Source: Pseudomonas sp. 8AS
GTDB taxonomy: Bacteria > Pseudomonadota > Gammaproteobacteria > Pseudomonadales > Pseudomonadaceae
Length of the DNA stretch: 64,000 bases
Direction: 5' to 3'
Assembly: GCF_902506505.1 (NCBI RefSeq)
Contig: NZ_LR733406.1
Span: forward strand, 2,752,228 to 2,816,227
The first letter of the stretch is position 1. Every line of letters starts with the position of its first letter. The notes under the pieces are model-generated. The model did not search any database. It worked only from the letters and a program-made list of their open reading frames with translations, and was not told the DNA's origin. Positions 62,171-64,000 of the stretch are shown piece after piece. The translations under genes were made by a program, and so were the position numbers.

Positions 62171-63169
62171 ATGAACGACCTGCTGGCTTTTCTTGCCACC
62201 CCGCTACTGGGCACCGCCACCTGGCTGTGGCTGAGCTTCTTCGCCATCGTCTTCAGCCTGCTGGTGCTCGATCTCGGCGTGCTGCACCGCAACGAACATG
62301 AGATCGAGATGCGCGAGAGCCTGCTGCTGTACAGCGGCTACTTCAGCGTCGGCCTGCTGTTCGGCGTCTGGGTCTGGCACCAGCTGGGCGCGCAGAGTGC
62401 GCTGGAGTTCTACACCGGCCTGCTGGTCGAGCAGTCGCTGTCGATGGACAACGTGTTCGTCATGGCGATGATCTTCGGCTTCTTCGGCGTGCCGCGGCGC
62501 TACCAGCACCGGGTGCTGTTCTGGGGCATCCTCGGCGTGGTGGTGCTGCGGGCGCTGATGATCGGCCTGGGCACCGCGCTGGTGCAACAGTTCGACTGGG
62601 TGCTCTACCTGTTCGGCGCCTTTCTGCTGTTCACCGGGGTGAAGATGCTGTTCGCCCATCAGGAACATCACCCGGACCTGGCGCAGAACCCGCTGCTGCG
62701 TTTCCTGCGCCGGCATGTGCGGGTGACCGAGGAATTGCACGAGGGCCGCTTCTTCGTGCGCAAGCGGCCGGAGGGCGCCAGCCATCACCAGCTTTACGCC
62801 ACGCCACTTTTTCTCGCCCTGCTGCTGATCGAGCTGGCCGACCTGGTGTTCGCCGTGGACAGCGTGCCGGCGGTATTCGCCATCACCCAGGACCCGTTCA
62901 TCGTCTACACCTCGAACATCTTCGCCATTCTCGGCCTGCGCTCGCTGTATTTCGCCCTGGCGGCGCTGATGCACCGTTTCATCTACCTGAAATACGCCCT
63001 GGCGCTGGTGCTGATCTTCATCGGCGGGAAGATTTTCCTGCACGGCCTGATCGGCAAGATTCCCGCCCTGCTCTCCCTTGGCGTAACCTTTGGCCTGCTG
63101 GCGGGCGGCGTGCTGCTGTCTTTGCTGAAAACCCGCGACCGGCCAGAGAATCAGGAGAATGAACGCTGA
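62171..63169 (+). CDS. TerC/Alx family integral membrane protein
   Basis: 332 residues with about nine membrane helices. The acidic intramembrane motifs SMDNVFVMAMIFGFF and ELADLVFAVDSVPAVFAI are the TerC/Alx signatures, and a cytoplasmic loop in the middle carries the FFVRKRPEGASHH stretch. Alx-type proteins export manganese or respond to alkaline pH; tellurite resistance is seen only in ter operons, which are absent here. ATG 62171, with GGGAGG upstream, is chosen over 62126. A structured leader precedes it. Confidence 0.9.
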   Translation: MNDLLAFLATPLLGTATWLWLSFFAIVFSLLVLDLGVLHRNEHEIEMRESLLLYSGYFSVGLLFGVWVWHQLGAQSALEFYTGLLVEQSLSMDNVFVMAMIFGFFGVPRRYQHRVLFWGILGVVVLRALMIGLGTALVQQFDWVLYLFGAFLLFTGVKMLFAHQEHHPDLAQNPLLRFLRRHVRVTEELHEGRFFVRKRPEGASHHQLYATPLFLALLLIELADLVFAVDSVPAVFAITQDPFIVYTSNIFAILGLRSLYFALAALMHRFIYLKYALALVLIFIGGKIFLHGLIGKIPALLSLGVTFGLLAGGVLLSLLKTRDRPENQENER

Positions 63170-63357
63170 TGGCGGATGTACGCATCGAAACCCTGGAACA
63201 CCAGGGCCGCCCGCTGTGGCGGGTACAGGTCGGGCGCCGTGCCCTGACCTTCCACGAGGAACTGGCGGCGCGTACCTTCGCCGCCCAGCTGCACCAGCGC
63301 CTGCGCTGGCTGAGCCAGCTCGCCGCCGGCGACGGCCAGGACGGCAATCCGCGCTAG
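63169..63357 (+). CDS. small hypothetical protein
   Basis: 62 residues, basic and without membrane segments. It starts in a TGATG overlap with the TerC-family stop, so translation is coupled. Composition and clean coupling suggest a real gene. No family is recognised. Confidence 0.65.
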   Translation: MADVRIETLEHQGRPLWRVQVGRRALTFHEELAARTFAAQLHQRLRWLSQLAAGDGQDGNPR

Positions 63358-63378
63358 CTAGCCCGCGGGCCGGCTAGC
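63357..63378. terminator. bidirectional hairpin between convergent genes
   Basis: GCTAGCC (63357-63363) pairs with GGCTAGC (63372-63378) around a GC-rich loop, overlapping both stop codons. No T run is present in either direction. Confidence 0.45.
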
Positions 63379-64000
63379 AACCGGCGAGGAAGGCGTCCAG
63401 CGGCAGCGGCATCTGCACGCCGTAGCCCTGCACATAGTCGATGCCCAGCGCCACCAGGCGTTCGCGGATACTCTGGGTCTCGACATACTCGGCAATGGTC
63501 TTGCGCCCCAGCACGTGGGCGATCTCGTTGATCGACTTGACCATGGCCAGATCGCTGGGCGAACGCTCGATCTCCTTGACGAAACTGCCGTCGATCTTCA
63601 CGTAATCCACCGGCAGGCGCTTGAGGTACTCGTAGGACGAGAAGCCCGTGCCGAAATCGTCGATGGAGAAGGTGCAGCCGAAGCGCTGCAGGTAGCGCAC
63701 CAGGTCGGCGGTCTTGGTCAGGTTGGCCACGGCGGCGGTTTCGGTCAGTTCGAAGCAGATCTTGTGCGCCGGCACCGGGTAGTCCTCGAACAGGGCCTCG
63801 ATGAACTCGAGCATCTTGTCGTCATTCAGGCTGCTGCCGGACAGGTTGATCGATACCCCACTGCAGCGCGCCCAGATCCCCGGATACTGCGCCAGTTCGG
63901 TGAATACGCGCTTGAGTACCCAGCGATCGACCTTGGTCATGCGGTTGTAGCGCTCGGCGGCGCTGATGAAGTCCAGCAGCTTGAGTTCGTTCTCCATCAC
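63374..64000 (-). CDS. EAL-domain protein, C-terminal part (cut by window end)
   Basis: At least 208 residues; the frame continues beyond base 64000, so the N-terminus (probably GGDEF, PAS or other sensor domains and the EAL signature itself) is missing. Visible EAL-domain motifs are SINLSGSSLND, ICFELTETAAVAN, SIDDFGTGFSSYEYLKRLPVDYVKIDGSFV and a C-terminal YVQGYGVQMPLPLD. These include the metal-binding Glu and DD residues, so the cyclic-di-GMP phosphodiesterase core could be active. The QGYGVQMP end differs slightly from the usual QGYLFGRP. Confidence 0.85.
   Translation of the reverse strand: MMENELKLLDFISAAERYNRMTKVDRWVLKRVFTELAQYPGIWARCSGVSINLSGSSLNDDKMLEFIEALFEDYPVPAHKICFELTETAAVANLTKTADLVRYLQRFGCTFSIDDFGTGFSSYEYLKRLPVDYVKIDGSFVKEIERSPSDLAMVKSINEIAHVLGRKTIAEYVETQSIRERLVALGIDYVQGYGVQMPLPLDAFLAGC

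Noticed and set aside
1..64000. CRISPR arrays, tRNA or rRNA genes, prophage or integrase genes
   Set aside because: No regularly spaced direct repeats, no cloverleaf with CCA-type end and no integrase or transposase reading frame were recognised.

Overview
The window is a 64 kb piece of a high-GC Pseudomonas chromosome. The genus call rests on several runs of genes in pseudomonad order: ppsR-ppsA, the rraA-cmaX-crfX-cmpX-sigX-oprF block, ugd-galU-VOC-gor, mexS-mexT-mexEF-oprN, and muxABC-opmB. Many proteins match P. aeruginosa homologues in recalled length and motifs. The way the blocks are joined is not the P. aeruginosa PAO1 order as I remember it, so this is probably another species near that lineage. 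No tRNA, rRNA, CRISPR array or insertion sequence with a transposase was found.

Layout. 1-3667 holds the end of a propionate (2-methylcitrate) operon (acnD, prpF). 3680-7692 has a LysE-type exporter, ppsR and divergent ppsA. 7833-13503 has an esterase-like hydrolase, rraA, the cmaX-crfX-cmpX membrane genes, the ECF sigma factor SigX and the major porin OprF. 13668-17838 has UDP-sugar genes ugd and galU, a VOC protein and glutathione reductase. 17844-19852 has a TRIC-like channel and two PqiA-half proteins with no MCE (PqiB) gene after them.

19853-31963 is an accessory block that looks like one low-oxygen survival module. It contains a molybdopterin formate dehydrogenase with an iron-sulfur subunit and a flavin/[2Fe-2S] subunit, a P2-type cation ATPase, an Hsp20 chaperone, a tandem universal stress protein, a second FNR/Anr-type regulator with all four cluster cysteines, two phosphoribosyltransferases and a dienelactone-hydrolase-like protein. 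Four perfect TTGAT-N4-ATCAA boxes lie in front of its transcription units. At two of them a plausible -10 places the box at about -41. The gene content resembles the mycobacterial DosR dormancy regulon, but under FNR-type control. This is the most interesting part of the window.

32013-40292 is an apparently intact mexS / mexT / mexEF-oprN efflux locus, with a REP-like repeat read in frame through the OprN N-terminus. 40426-47247 has a glycosyltransferase, a probable copper-acquisition cluster (PCuAC chaperone, PepSY membrane protein, TonB receptor, DUF2946 protein) and a glutathione S-transferase. 47249-56339 is muxABC-opmB, with a tandem duplication at the muxC/opmB junction that leaves a 46-codon ORF coupled at both ends, and a REP-like palindrome between muxB and muxC. 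56498-64000 has tpx, an AGCS symporter, a GNAT acetyltransferase, xthA, a PstS-like/OmpA fusion behind a good PhoB box, a MITE-like element, a TerC-family gene with a structured leader, a small conserved-looking protein and the end of an EAL-domain protein.
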